A DNA stretch of 64,000 nt from Lachnospiraceae bacterium (GCA_910575835.1 CAJTGB010000018.1:33203-97202), one strand, 5' to 3'; shown: positions 1 to 8,704, counted from the stretch's first letter. Translations and numbers: made by a program. The notes: generated by a model not told the origin, from the letters alone.

Positions 1-1
1 T

Positions 2-529
2 ACGGCGGTTGCGAAGGAAGTGAAGGCGCCGATCATCATGTACAGTGTGGCGAGCCGTACCGGATGCAATATCGAGCCGGCGACGGTCGCGGCTTTGGTT
101 AATAATGTAGATAATATCGTGGGGATCAAGGAAGCTTCCGGCAATATCGGGCAGGTGGCAAGGATCATGGCGCTGACCGACGGCAATATTGACCTGTATT
201 CAGGGAATGACGATCAGATCGTCCCGCTTCTGTCATTAGGAGGCAAGGGAGTGATCTCCGTATTGTCGAATATCGCTCCCAAGGAGACTCATGATATGTG
301 TGAGAAGTTCTTTGAAGGAGACATTAAGGGAAGCGCAGAGCTTCAGCTTAAGGCAATACCGTTGGTGGAGCAGCTTTTCTGCGAAGTGAACCCAATTCCG
401 GTGAAGAAGGCGATGCAGCTTATCGGCATGGACTGCGGGGGACTTCGTATGCCGCTTACGGAGCTTACGAAAGCCCACGAAGAATCGCTCGCTAAGGCGA
501 TGAAGGATTTTGGCCTTAAGCTTGTATAG
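2..529 (+). CDS. dapA: 4-hydroxy-tetrahydrodipicolinate synthase (partial, C-terminal part)
   Basis: This is the last 175 residues of DapA, which condenses pyruvate with aspartate semialdehyde in the lysine/diaminopimelate pathway. The reading frame is already open at base 2, so the start lies before the window. The motif IVGIKEASGN carries the Schiff-base lysine of the DapA/NAL aldolase family, and SGNDDQIVPLLSLGGKGVIS is the typical barrel strand after it. The family is about 290 residues long, so roughly 115 are missing upstream. dapB follows after 31 bases, as in many clostridial dap operons. An internal ATG at 38 is not the true start. Confidence 0.95.
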   Translation, partial: TAVAKEVKAPIIMYSVASRTGCNIEPATVAALVNNVDNIVGIKEASGNIGQVARIMALTDGNIDLYSGNDDQIVPLLSLGGKGVISVLSNIAPKETHDMCEKFFEGDIKGSAELQLKAIPLVEQLFCEVNPIPVKKAMQLIGMDCGGLRMPLTELTKAHEESLAKAMKDFGLKLV

Positions 530-560
530 GAGAAAGCGTTACTGTTAAGGAGGACGAAAG

Positions 561-1319
561 ATGGTACGTGCGGTCATGCATGGATGCAACGGCAAGATGG
601 GGCAGGTGATCACGGGTCTCATTAAAGCCGATGAGGGGATCGAATTAGTAGCGGGAATTGACACGTATACGGGGATTCAGAATGATTACCCGGTGTTTGA
701 GAATATAGAACAGTGCGATGTCCAGGCGGATGTCATCATTGATTTTTCGAATGCGGGAGCAGTAGATGCGCTGCTTGGGTATTGTGCCGGCAGACAGGTT
801 CCGGTCGTCTTATGTACGACGGGACTTTCCGAAGAGCAGTTGGAGAAGGTAAGAGAGGCGTCGAAGAAGACGGCGGTCTTGAAGTCAGCCAATATGTCTC
901 TTGGGATCAATCTTCTGATGAAGCTGCTCAAAGACGCGGCCAAGGTACTTGGACCGGCAGGATTCGATATTGAGCTGGTAGAGAAGCACCATAATCAGAA
1001 GGTAGACGCGCCGAGCGGGACAGCCCTTGCGCTGGCGGATTCCATCAATGAGGCGGTGGACGGAGGATATGAATATGTCTATGACCGGAGCCAGGTGCGC
1101 AGGAAGCGGGAGAAGAAGGAACTGGGGATCTCGGCGGTCCGCGGCGGAACCATTGTGGGCGACCATGAGGTGATCTTCGCGGGAGCGGACGAGGTCATAG
1201 AATTTAAGCACACGGCATATTCTAAGGCGGTTTTCGGCAAAGGGGCGGTGGAGGCCGCGAAGTTTTTGGCAGGCAAGCCGGCCGGAATATATGATATGTC
1301 GGATGTGATTCAATTTTAG
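561..1319 (+). CDS. dapB: 4-hydroxy-tetrahydrodipicolinate reductase
   Basis: DapB reduces the product of DapA with NAD(P)H in lysine and peptidoglycan precursor synthesis. The 252-residue protein starts with the nucleotide-binding motif GCNGKMGQVI and contains the catalytic signature VEKHHNQKVDAPSGTA (about residues 138-153), then a C-terminal substrate-binding domain with GEHEVIF-like residues (here GDHEVIFAG). The ATG at 561 has AGGAGG at 548-553. Length fits the family. It lies directly after dapA and before fbp on the same strand, probably co-transcribed with dapA. Confidence 0.96.
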   Translation: MVRAVMHGCNGKMGQVITGLIKADEGIELVAGIDTYTGIQNDYPVFENIEQCDVQADVIIDFSNAGAVDALLGYCAGRQVPVVLCTTGLSEEQLEKVREASKKTAVLKSANMSLGINLLMKLLKDAAKVLGPAGFDIELVEKHHNQKVDAPSGTALALADSINEAVDGGYEYVYDRSQVRRKREKKELGISAVRGGTIVGDHEVIFAGADEVIEFKHTAYSKAVFGKGAVEAAKFLAGKPAGIYDMSDVIQF

Positions 1320-1370
1320 AATGGACAGTGTTGTTCACTATGTGGATTCATTTACAAAGGAAGGATAGTT

Positions 1371-3323
1371 ATGAAAGAATTAGAAGTACGGTATTTGGAA
1401 AGACTTTCACAGCTTTATCCTACCATCGCAAAGGCATCGACGGAGATTATCAATCTGCAGGCGATCCTGAATCTTCCGAAGGGAACGGAGCATTTCCTTA
1501 CGGATATCCACGGGGAATATGAAGCATTTTCCCATGTGCTTAAGAATGGTTCGGGAGCGGTGCGCCGCAAAGTCGATGATGTCTTTGGGAATACTATGAG
1601 TAGCAAGAACAAACAGGCTCTTGCTACTCTTATTTATTATCCGAAGGAGAAGATGGAGCGGATCAAGCGGGAAGAGGATAACATGGAGGACTGGTACAAG
1701 ATCACTTTGTACCGGCTGATCAAGATCAGTAAGCGTGCGGCGAGCAAGTACACCCGATCCAAGGTAAGAAAGTCTCTGCCGGAGGATTTTGCGTATGTGA
1801 TCGAAGAGCTTATAACGGAAAAGGCTGACGTCACCGACAAGAATTCCTACTATAATTCGATCGTCAGTACGATCATCCAGATAGGAAGGGCGGAGGAATT
1901 CATCATTGCCTTAAGCGAACTGATCCAGCGGCTTACGGTGGATCACCTGCATATCGTGGGAGATATCTACGACAGAGGTCCGGGACCGCATGTGATCATG
2001 GACAAGCTGATCGCGCATCATTCTGTGGATATTCAGTGGGGCAATCACGACGTGCTGTGGATGGGAGCGGCGGCCGGTCAGAGGGGATGTATTGCCAATG
2101 TGATCCGTATCTGTGCAAGATACGGCAATCTCGATATCCTGGAGGAGGGATACGGGATCAATTTGCTTCCGCTTGCGACCTTTGCCCTGAATACTTACGG
2201 GAACGATCCGTGTGACTGCTTCCAGCTGAAGGGAGATTCGGGACACGGCAAGAATGAGATGCTGATGGATATCAGGATGCATAAGGCGATCTCGGTAATC
2301 CAGTTCAAGGTCGAGGGGCAGATCATCAAGAAGAATCCGGGCTTCAAGATGGAAGACCGCAATCTGCTCCATCGTATTGATTATGAGAACGGAACCATAG
2401 AGATAGACGGGAAGACCTATGAGATGTTAGATAAGAATTTCCCGACTATTGATCCGAAGCGGCCATATGCGCTGACGAGAGAAGAAGAGGACATCATGAA
2501 GCGCTTAGAGCAGGCGTTTTTAAACTGCGAGAAGCTGCAGCGCCATATGCGCTTCCTGCTCAACAAGGGAGCGCTGTATAAGGTCTATAACAATAATCTT
2601 CTCTACCATGGCTGCGTGCCGCTGAATGCGGACGGAAGCCTGAGGAATGTACGGATCTATGGCCATACCTACAAGGGGAAGAGCCTCTATGAGATTCTGG
2701 AGAGCTATGTCAGGAAGGGATTCCATGCCCTTGACGCCAAGGAGAGGGAGAGGGGCAAGGATATGATGTGGTATATCTGGCTCAGTGAAGGCTCTCCTCT
2801 GTTTGGCAAGGACAAGATGGCGACCTTTGAGCGGTATTTCCTGGCGGAGAAGGAGACGCATAAGGAGAAGAAGAATCCGTATTACAGCCTCTTGGAGGAC
2901 GAGAAGGTGGTGAATCGGATCCTGAAGGAATTCGGCCTTTTGCCGGAGGGGACGCATATCATTAACGGACATGTGCCTGTCAAGAGCAAGAACGGCGAGA
3001 GTCCGGTCAAATGCGGCGGCAAGGTGATGGTCATTGACGGAGGATTCTCCAGGGCGTATCAGAAGGAGACGGGGATCGCAGGCTATACGCTAATCTCGAA
3101 TTCCTACGGGCTGATCCTTGTTGCGCATGAACCCTTCGAGTCGACGGAAGCGGCGATAGAGAGGGAGAGCGATATTCATTCGGACAGCACGATCGTGAAC
3201 CGGGTGCTGGAGAGGAAGCTGGTGGGGGACACGGATGTGGGCCGCGACTTAAGAGAACAGATCGCGGATCTGGAGGTGCTTCTTCTGGCTTATCGGAGCG
3301 GCCAGATCGCAGAGCGGGTATAG
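1371..3323 (+). CDS. fbp: Fructose-1,6-bisphosphatase, class III
   Basis: Class III FBPase removes the 1-phosphate from fructose-1,6-bisphosphate in gluconeogenesis; this large Mn-dependent class is typical of Firmicutes. The 650-residue length matches. Metallophosphatase motifs are visible: FLTDIHGEYEAF near the N-terminus (about residues 42-53), VGDIYDRGPGPHVIMDKL (about 197-214) and WGNHDVLWMGAAAG (about 223-236), with late histidines in INGHVPV and LVAHEPF. The ATG at 1371 follows AAGGAAGG at 1357-1364. No terminator is visible between dapB and this gene, so read-through is possible. Confidence 0.96.
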   Translation: MKELEVRYLERLSQLYPTIAKASTEIINLQAILNLPKGTEHFLTDIHGEYEAFSHVLKNGSGAVRRKVDDVFGNTMSSKNKQALATLIYYPKEKMERIKREEDNMEDWYKITLYRLIKISKRAASKYTRSKVRKSLPEDFAYVIEELITEKADVTDKNSYYNSIVSTIIQIGRAEEFIIALSELIQRLTVDHLHIVGDIYDRGPGPHVIMDKLIAHHSVDIQWGNHDVLWMGAAAGQRGCIANVIRICARYGNLDILEEGYGINLLPLATFALNTYGNDPCDCFQLKGDSGHGKNEMLMDIRMHKAISVIQFKVEGQIIKKNPGFKMEDRNLLHRIDYENGTIEIDGKTYEMLDKNFPTIDPKRPYALTREEEDIMKRLEQAFLNCEKLQRHMRFLLNKGALYKVYNNNLLYHGCVPLNADGSLRNVRIYGHTYKGKSLYEILESYVRKGFHALDAKERERGKDMMWYIWLSEGSPLFGKDKMATFERYFLAEKETHKEKKNPYYSLLEDEKVVNRILKEFGLLPEGTHIINGHVPVKSKNGESPVKCGGKVMVIDGGFSRAYQKETGIAGYTLISNSYGLILVAHEPFESTEAAIERESDIHSDSTIVNRVLERKLVGDTDVGRDLREQIADLEVLLLAYRSGQIAERV

Positions 3324-3388
3324 TCGCATTTTTTAATGTTAAAAAATACCATGTACAATAAACTGTTTCAGGTATATTATCCTGTGTT

Positions 3389-3417
3389 TTGCAGATATTA
3401 CTAGCAACAAGTATTAC
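3389..3417 (+). promoter_or_regulatory. Candidate sigma-A promoter of the lipoprotein gene
   Basis: TTGCAG (3389-3394), a 17-base gap and TATTAC (3412-3417) form a moderate -35/-10 pair about 38 bases ahead of the start at 3455. Confidence 0.4.
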
Positions 3418-3454
3418 TTGATTATTGATAATATACATGAAAGGGAGAAAAGAT

Positions 3455-3802
3455 ATGAAACAGTTGAAGAAAATGGTATTGATCCTTATGTGCACAGGCA
3501 CCATGCTTGGCATGACGGCCTGCGGAAGCAATGATGCAGATGATAATGCGGCCAACAACAATGCGGCGACTGATAACAATGACAACGCTGCCAATAACAA
3601 TAAGGATAACGGCAGCGGCACAAACGGCGCTACCGACGGTACGGACCGCAACGGCAATGACAATATAGCCGACGAGATCGGCGACGATATCCGCGACGGC
3701 GTAGATGATATGGGAGATGCCCTGGACGGCGATAACAATGCCGATAATAACAATGCTAATAACAATAATGACGGCCGAAACGATGATAAGGTAAGAGATT
3801 AA
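3455..3802 (+). CDS. Asn/Asp-rich lipoprotein of unknown function
   Basis: A 115-residue secreted lipoprotein. The N-terminus has lysines, a hydrophobic run and the lipobox LGMTAC, so lipidation at Cys about 21 is expected. The mature part is almost wholly low complexity: runs of Asn, Asp, Ala and Gly (NNNAATDNNDNAANNN and NNADNNNANNNN), strongly acidic, with a central IADEIGDDIRDGVDDMGDAL stretch that could form an amphipathic helix. No catalytic motif is visible. The start at 3455 is preferred over in-frame codons at 3425 and 3437 because AAGGGAG (3441-3447) sits correctly only for 3455. A hairpin terminator follows. Similar NGD-rich lipoproteins occur in Lachnospiraceae, role unknown. Confidence 0.8.
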   Translation: MKQLKKMVLILMCTGTMLGMTACGSNDADDNAANNNAATDNNDNAANNNKDNGSGTNGATDGTDRNGNDNIADEIGDDIRDGVDDMGDALDGDNNADNNNANNNNDGRNDDKVRD

Positions 3803-3816
3803 CCATATTTCTTAAA

Positions 3817-3860
3817 GGAGCTGTTTTCCTGCGTGCAAAGTGCAGGAAGGCGGCTCTTTT
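3817..3860 (+). terminator. Rho-independent terminator after the lipoprotein gene
   Basis: GGAGC...TTCCTGC pairs with GCAGGAA...GCTC around a short loop (3817-3855), with some mismatches in mid-stem, followed by TTTTATT. It separates the dapA-fbp-lipoprotein group from the next unit. Confidence 0.75.
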
Positions 3861-3935
3861 ATTGATGGAGGATTTTTTTCGGCAAATTATATAAAATATA
3901 CAGAAAATATTGTTAAAATTTCTCCAAACAAATGC

Positions 3936-3953
3936 TTGTTAATTAATTGTCAA
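3936..3953. promoter_or_regulatory. Rex-like redox operator overlapping the -35 box
   Basis: The 18-mer TTGTTAATTAATTGTCAA matches the clostridial Rex pattern TTGTTAA-N4-TTAACAA at 12 of 14 fixed positions. It lies over the -35 hexamer, where a Rex repressor would block transcription until NADH/NAD is high. No rex gene is in the window. The call rests on motif similarity only. Confidence 0.5.
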
Positions 3954-3964
3954 TGTGATATGAT
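3936..3964 (+). promoter_or_regulatory. Promoter of the dehydrogenase-hdr-flx-frd-fum cluster
   Basis: TTGTTA (3936-3941), 17 bases, TATGAT (3959-3964). It is the only good -35/-10 pair in the 230 bases between the terminator and the start at 4091. It leaves an untranslated leader of about 120 bases that contains GTATAC twice (4018-4060), which may be a further regulatory site. Confidence 0.6.
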
Positions 3965-4090
3965 ACACATAGATGGCGGCAGAAAACGACAGATTATTCA
4001 GAGTTTCTGTAAGCCGGGTATACTGGAATACTTATACAGGCAGAACAGTATACTAGAATCAGTAAAACGCATAAAGAAGGAGAAGAAAAC

Positions 4091-5038
4091 ATGAGCTGCA
4101 AAGTCACAATCATTGGTGCCGGGAGCGTAGGTGCCACAATTGCGTACACATTGTCCGGTGAGGACATGGCGTCCGAGATCGTCATGATCGACATCAACAA
4201 GGAGAAGGTAGAAGGCGAGGTTATGGATATCGAGCAGGGAACCTGTTTCAGAGATCCTGTAGCAATCATTGCGGGCGATTATGATGATGCGAAGGATTCT
4301 GATATTGTGATCATCACATCAGGAATTGCACGTAAGCCAGGCCAGACAAGAATTGAACTGACACAGACCAATGTTAATATCTTGAAGCAGATCACACCGG
4401 AGATTGTAAAGGCGGCACCGAAGGCGCTTTATATCATTGTAAGCAACCCGGTTGATATCATGACCTATGTATTCACGAAGATTTCAGGAATTCCGGAGAA
4501 TCAGATTATCGGTTCCGGAACCGTCTTAGATTCCGCAAGACTTCGCTGCGGACTTTCCGAACATTTCAAAGTAGCACAGAGAAATATCCATGCATATGTA
4601 TTCGGCGAGCATGGGGATACTTCCTTCATTCCATGGTCGGCGGCACGTATTGCAGGCGTTACGGTAGACGACTATCTGAAGATGATGCCGCAGCTTGGCA
4701 AGGAAGCCAAGGAGCTTGATAAGGATGCGATGCTTACTTATGTACAGAAGTCCGGCGGCAAGATCATTGCGAATAAGGGTGCGACCTTCTATGCGGTAAC
4801 CAGAGGCGTATGCAGATTATGCAGCATCCTGATGTCTGCCTCCGAGTCTGTATCCACAGTATCTTCTATGATGCACGGAGAATACGGTATCGAGGATGTG
4901 TGCTTAAGCACGCTGGCGCTGGTAGGACCAAACGGTATCCAGGGCAAGATCCCGATGGCGCTGACCGATGATGAGGTAGAAAAGCTTAAGGCAAGTGCGG
5001 ATGCACTGAAGGAAGTTATTGCCCAGATCGAGTTATAA
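4091..5038 (+). CDS. Lactate/malate dehydrogenase family protein (LDH-type fold, malate-type specificity residue)
   Basis: A 315-residue NAD-dependent 2-hydroxyacid dehydrogenase. GAGSVGATIAY (about 8-18) binds NAD, DSARLR holds the substrate-binding Arg171-equivalent and GEHGDTSF the catalytic His195-equivalent. Automatic annotation would say L-lactate dehydrogenase. The specificity loop, however, reads ARKPGQTR: Arg stands where classical LDH has Gln102, which is the malate dehydrogenase state. The 246-equivalent region GATFYAV keeps the LDH-type Thr, so the signature is mixed. It heads a cluster that ends with fumarate reductase-like proteins and fumarase, where malate oxidoreduction would fit. 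Lactate remains a real alternative, because many clostridial proteins annotated as LDH appear to share this loop. Start supported by AAGGAGAAG at 4077-4085. Confidence 0.85.
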   Translation: MSCKVTIIGAGSVGATIAYTLSGEDMASEIVMIDINKEKVEGEVMDIEQGTCFRDPVAIIAGDYDDAKDSDIVIITSGIARKPGQTRIELTQTNVNILKQITPEIVKAAPKALYIIVSNPVDIMTYVFTKISGIPENQIIGSGTVLDSARLRCGLSEHFKVAQRNIHAYVFGEHGDTSFIPWSAARIAGVTVDDYLKMMPQLGKEAKELDKDAMLTYVQKSGGKIIANKGATFYAVTRGVCRLCSILMSASESVSTVSSMMHGEYGIEDVCLSTLALVGPNGIQGKIPMALTDDEVEKLKASADALKEVIAQIEL

Positions 5039-5082
5039 GTTTATAATTTAAATTATTATTTATAGAAAGGACAGCGAGAACT

Positions 5083-5889
5083 ATGAAGTACAGTTATTAT
5101 CCGGGATGCACTTTGAGAACAAAGGCAAAGGATCTGGATGTCTATGCGAGGGCTTCAGCAGCGGCGCTTGGAATCGAGTTAGAAGAGATCGAAGACTGGC
5201 AGTGCTGCGGCGGGGTCTATCCGCTTGGTTCGGACGAGATCGCGACGAAGCTGTCTTCCGTTCGTGCGCTGAATGCGGCGAAGGAGAAGGAACAGGATCT
5301 CGTAACGATGTGTTCCGCGTGTCATCATGTGATCAAACGTGTCAATGATGATATGAAGAATGTGGAGGACATCCGTACCAGAGCGAACAATTACATGGAA
5401 CTTGAGGAGCCTTACGCAGGTGAGACGGAGGTTCTTCATTTCCTGGAAGTCCTTCGTGACAGAGTAGGATTTGACGAATTGAAGAAGAAGGTTAAGAATC
5501 CGCTGACGGGTAAGAAGATCGGTGCATATTACGGCTGCCTGCTCCTTCGCCCAAGCAAGCTCTTAAGCTTTGACGATCCGGAGAATCCGGCGATCATTGA
5601 AGATTTCATACGCGCCATCGGAGCGGAGCCGGTAGTATATCCATACCGCAACGAGTGCTGCGGCGGTTACATTTCCTTAAAGGAGAAGGATCTGTCCAAG
5701 GGAATGTGCGAGAAGATCATGGCAAGCGCCGAAGGCTTCGGAGCCGAGATGCTCACGACGGCATGTCCGCTCTGCCTGTATAATCTGAATAAGAGTACGG
5801 GAGCAAAACTTCCGGTCGTCTACTTTACAGAGCTTCTGGCAGAAGCGTTGGGCGTAAAAGAAGAAGTGAAAGAGGAGGTGCAGAAGTAA
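5083..5889 (+). CDS. hdrB: Heterodisulfide reductase subunit B-like protein (HdrB)
   Basis: A 268-residue protein with two complete cysteine-rich CCG domains: YYPGC (Cys about 9), WQCCGG (about 39-42), CSAC (about 77-80), then YYGC (about 152), ECCGG (about 191-195) and CPLC (about 228-231). In methanogen HdrB these bind two non-cubane [4Fe-4S] clusters that form the disulfide-reducing site, so this protein is likely the electron outlet of an HdrABC core. No coenzyme M/B system is expected here, so the acceptor differs. The stop TAA overlaps the hdrC start (TAATG), which suggests translational coupling. RBS AGAAAGG at 5063-5069. Confidence 0.9.
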   Translation: MKYSYYPGCTLRTKAKDLDVYARASAAALGIELEEIEDWQCCGGVYPLGSDEIATKLSSVRALNAAKEKEQDLVTMCSACHHVIKRVNDDMKNVEDIRTRANNYMELEEPYAGETEVLHFLEVLRDRVGFDELKKKVKNPLTGKKIGAYYGCLLLRPSKLLSFDDPENPAIIEDFIRAIGAEPVVYPYRNECCGGYISLKEKDLSKGMCEKIMASAEGFGAEMLTTACPLCLYNLNKSTGAKLPVVYFTELLAEALGVKEEVKEEVQK

Positions 5890-6278
5890 TGAGTTCCGAG
5901 AAGAAACAGGCGGAGCTGATCAAGGAGATCAGCGGCGTGAATCCGCTCAAATGCATGAAGTGCGGCAAATGTTCTGCATCCTGCCCGTCCTATAACGAGA
6001 TGGATATCAAACCGCATCAGTTTGTATCCTATGTGATCAATGAAGATATCGAGAGCCTGGTGAATTCCAAGTCATTATGGAAGTGTCTCTCCTGTTTTGC
6101 ATGTGTGGAGAGATGTCCGCGCGATGTGAAACCAGGCAAGCTTATCGACGCTGCAAGACAGGTGGTAGTGCGCCAGAAGGATCAGAATTACCTGTTGGCA
6201 GATGAGATCCCAGAGCTTTTGGATCCAGAGCTCCCGCAGCAGTTATTAGTCAGTGCATTCAGAAGATATAGGAGGTGA
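5889..6278 (+). CDS. hdrC: Heterodisulfide reductase subunit C-like ferredoxin (HdrC)
   Basis: A 129-residue soluble protein with two [4Fe-4S] motifs, CMKCGKCSASCP (from about residue 22) and CLSCFACVERCP (from about 65), typical of HdrC, which passes electrons between HdrA and HdrB. It has no membrane helices, so this is the cytoplasmic HdrABC type and not HdrDE. It overlaps hdrB by one base and is followed after 6 bases by hdrA. The tail PGKLIDAARQ is a usual HdrC feature. Confidence 0.9.
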   Translation: MSSEKKQAELIKEISGVNPLKCMKCGKCSASCPSYNEMDIKPHQFVSYVINEDIESLVNSKSLWKCLSCFACVERCPRDVKPGKLIDAARQVVVRQKDQNYLLADEIPELLDPELPQQLLVSAFRRYRR

Positions 6279-6284
6279 GTCTAA

Positions 6285-8273
6285 GTGCAGAGGATAGGAG
6301 TATTTGTCTGCCATTGCGGAAGTAATATTGCCGCTACGGTGGACGTAAGCAAAGTAGCAGAGATGTCTCTCATGGAGCCGGGCGTTGTCCATGCCGAAGA
6401 CTACCAGTATATGTGTTCCGAAGCAGGCCAGGCTAAGATCGCCGCAGCGATCAAGGAGAAGAATTTGACAGGAATCGTCGTATGTTCCTGTTCCCCGCGT
6501 ATGCATGAGGCTACATTCAGAAAGGCGGCGGAGCGTGCGGGACTGAATCCGTACATGGTAGAGATCGCCAACATCCGCGAGCATTGTTCCTGGATCCATA
6601 AGGATATGGAAGAGGCGACCAAGAAAGCAGTGATCCTCATGAGGGCGGCGGTTGCGAAGGTGAACTTAAACGCTCCGCTTCAGGCGGGAGAGAGCCGTGT
6701 GACCAAGAGGGCGCTGGTGATCGGAGGCGGAATCGCAGGTATCCAGACAGCCCTTGATATTGCGGACGCAGGCTATGAGGTTGATATCGTGGAGAAGACG
6801 CCGAGTATCGGAGGAAGGATGTCGCAGCTTGACAAGACGTTCCCGACTCTTGACTGTTCCGCGTGTATCCTGACGCCGAAGATGGTGGAAGCGTCAGCCC
6901 ATGAGAAGATCACCATCTATACATACAGCGAAGTAGAGAAGGTAAGCGGGTTCGTAGGAGACTTCACCGTGGATATCCGCAAGAAAGCAAGAAGCGTGGA
7001 TATGAACAAGTGTACCGGCTGCGGAGTCTGCCAGGAGAAATGTCCGTCCAAGAAGGCTCCGAGCGAGTTTAACAGAGGCCTGAACACCAGAAGCGCCATC
7101 TACACCCCGTTCGCACAGGCGATCCCGAATGTGCCGGTGATCGACCGTGAGGCGTGTATCAAGTTCAAGACCGGGAAGTGCGGAATCTGTTCCAAGGTCT
7201 GTCAGGCAGGCGCCGTCGACTACGAGCAGAAGGATGAGATCATCTCAGAGAAGTACGGTGCGATCGTTGTCGCGACAGGGTTTGATACCATCAACCTGGA
7301 CAAATATGACGAATACGCATACAGCCAGAGCAAGGATGTCATCACGTCCTTAGAGTTGGAGCGTGTAATGAACGCCGCAGGACCGACCCACGGACACCTG
7401 GAGCGTCTCTCCGACGGAAAGGCTCCGAAGGAGATCGTATTTATCCAGTGTGTGGGAAGCCGCTGTTCCGACGACAGAGGCAAGCCGTACTGTTCCAAGA
7501 TCTGTTGTATGTATACGGCGAAGCACGCCATGCTGATCCGTGACAAATACCCGGATGTGAACGTGACCGTATTCTATATCGACGTGCGTACGCCAGGTAA
7601 GAACTTCGACGAGTTCTACAGAAGAGCGGTAGAGCAGTACGGAGTGAATTACATCAAAGGACAGGTCGGAAAGGTAATCCCGCAGCCGGACGGAAAGCTC
7701 CTGGTACAGGGATCAGATCTTCTTGATAACCGTCAGATCTTAAAAGAAGCGGATATGGTAGTCCTTGCCACGGCGATCGAGCCGAATCCAGACGTGCGTA
7801 AGATCGCGACCATGCTGACTGCAAGCATTGACACGAATAATTTCCTGACAGAAGCTCATGCGAAGCTCCGTCCGGTAGAGTCGCCGACAGCCGGTATCTT
7901 CTTATCCGGCGTATGCCAGGGACCAAAGGATATCCCGGAGACGGTTGCCCAGGCGGGAGCTGCTGCTGTAAAAGCGATCGGGCTTCTTGCGAAGGATAAA
8001 CTGATGACCAACCCATGTACCGCACAGTCAGACGTCCTGCTGTGTAACGGATGTTCTACCTGTGAGAATGTATGTCCGTACGGTGCGATCACTTATGAAG
8101 ACAAAGAGGTCAACGACCATGGAATCCGCGAGACACGCCGTGTGGCAGTGGTAAATAACGCACTCTGCCAGGGCTGCGGCGCTTGTACCGTTGCATGTCC
8201 GTCAGGAGCCATGGATCTGCAGGGCTTCTCCAATAGACAGATCTTAGCGGAGGTGGATGCAATATGCCGTTAG
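6285..8273 (+). CDS. hdrA: Heterodisulfide reductase subunit A-like flavoprotein (HdrA)
   Basis: A 662-residue Fe-S flavoprotein, the candidate electron-bifurcating subunit. An N-terminal domain with VFVCHCG and VVCSCSPRMHE is followed by the FAD-binding motif VIGGGIAGIQTA (about residue 145), LDCSACILTPKM, a ferredoxin motif CTGCGVCQEKCP (about 243), CGICSKVC (about 299), and two C-terminal [4Fe-4S] motifs CNGCSTCENVCP (about 587) and CQGCGACTVACP (about 628). In methanogens and acetogens HdrA splits electron pairs at its FAD. The start is GTG at 6285 behind GGAGGTGAG (6271-6279). It overlaps the next gene by 10 bases. Confidence 0.92.
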   Translation: MQRIGVFVCHCGSNIAATVDVSKVAEMSLMEPGVVHAEDYQYMCSEAGQAKIAAAIKEKNLTGIVVCSCSPRMHEATFRKAAERAGLNPYMVEIANIREHCSWIHKDMEEATKKAVILMRAAVAKVNLNAPLQAGESRVTKRALVIGGGIAGIQTALDIADAGYEVDIVEKTPSIGGRMSQLDKTFPTLDCSACILTPKMVEASAHEKITIYTYSEVEKVSGFVGDFTVDIRKKARSVDMNKCTGCGVCQEKCPSKKAPSEFNRGLNTRSAIYTPFAQAIPNVPVIDREACIKFKTGKCGICSKVCQAGAVDYEQKDEIISEKYGAIVVATGFDTINLDKYDEYAYSQSKDVITSLELERVMNAAGPTHGHLERLSDGKAPKEIVFIQCVGSRCSDDRGKPYCSKICCMYTAKHAMLIRDKYPDVNVTVFYIDVRTPGKNFDEFYRRAVEQYGVNYIKGQVGKVIPQPDGKLLVQGSDLLDNRQILKEADMVVLATAIEPNPDVRKIATMLTASIDTNNFLTEAHAKLRPVESPTAGIFLSGVCQGPKDIPETVAQAGAAAVKAIGLLAKDKLMTNPCTAQSDVLLCNGCSTCENVCPYGAITYEDKEVNDHGIRETRRVAVVNNALCQGCGACTVACPSGAMDLQGFSNRQILAEVDAICR

Positions 8274-8704
8274 AAAATAAAGAATTCAAACCGAAGATTG
8301 TGGCATTCTGCTGTAACTGGTGCAGTTACGCGGGAGCCGACCTGGCAGGAAGCAGCCGTCTTACCTATCCTGCCGATGTGAAGATCATCCGCGTGCCATG
8401 TTCCTGCCGTGTGAATCCCATGTTCATCTTAAGAGCATTCGAGAAGGGGGCAGACGGAGTGATCATGTGCGGATGCCACCCGGGAGACTGCCATTACAGC
8501 ACCGGAAACTACTATGCGAGAAGGCGTATGACGCTGTTATTCTCCATGCTTGACTACATCGGCGTGGAAAACGGACGTACCCGTGTAGAATGGGTATCTG
8601 CGGCAGAGGGCGTGAAGTTCTCTGAGACGATGAACAGTTTCGTAGAGAAGATCTATTCTCTCGGTGAAAATGTAAGATTGGGGGATCTAAGATGCAAGAG
8701 TTAA
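8264..8704 (+). CDS. flxD: MvhD/FlxD-like Fe-S electron transfer subunit
   Basis: A 146-residue protein of the MvhD family (hydrogenase Fe-S subunit), which docks an electron donor module onto HdrA. Conserved cysteines are in FCCNWCSYAGAD (about 14-25), VPCSCR and MCGCHPGDCHY (about 67-77), the [2Fe-2S] ligands of the family. No hydrogenase genes follow; instead NAD(P)H-type subunits do, as in the FlxABCD-HdrABC complex described in Desulfovibrio. It overlaps hdrA by 10 bases and the next gene by 13, a tight translational chain. Confidence 0.88.
   Translation: MPLENKEFKPKIVAFCCNWCSYAGADLAGSSRLTYPADVKIIRVPCSCRVNPMFILRAFEKGADGVIMCGCHPGDCHYSTGNYYARRRMTLLFSMLDYIGVENGRTRVEWVSAAEGVKFSETMNSFVEKIYSLGENVRLGDLRCKS

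Noticed and set aside
3031..3765. 244-codon frame on the minus strand
   Set aside because: It spans the end of fbp and the lipoprotein gene; its Leu/Ser-rich sequence reflects the Asn/Asp codons of the other strand.
3840..4094. Open frame of 84 codons upstream of the dehydrogenase
   Set aside because: It starts inside the terminator hairpin, covers the promoter, has no RBS and its protein resembles nothing; it is chance.
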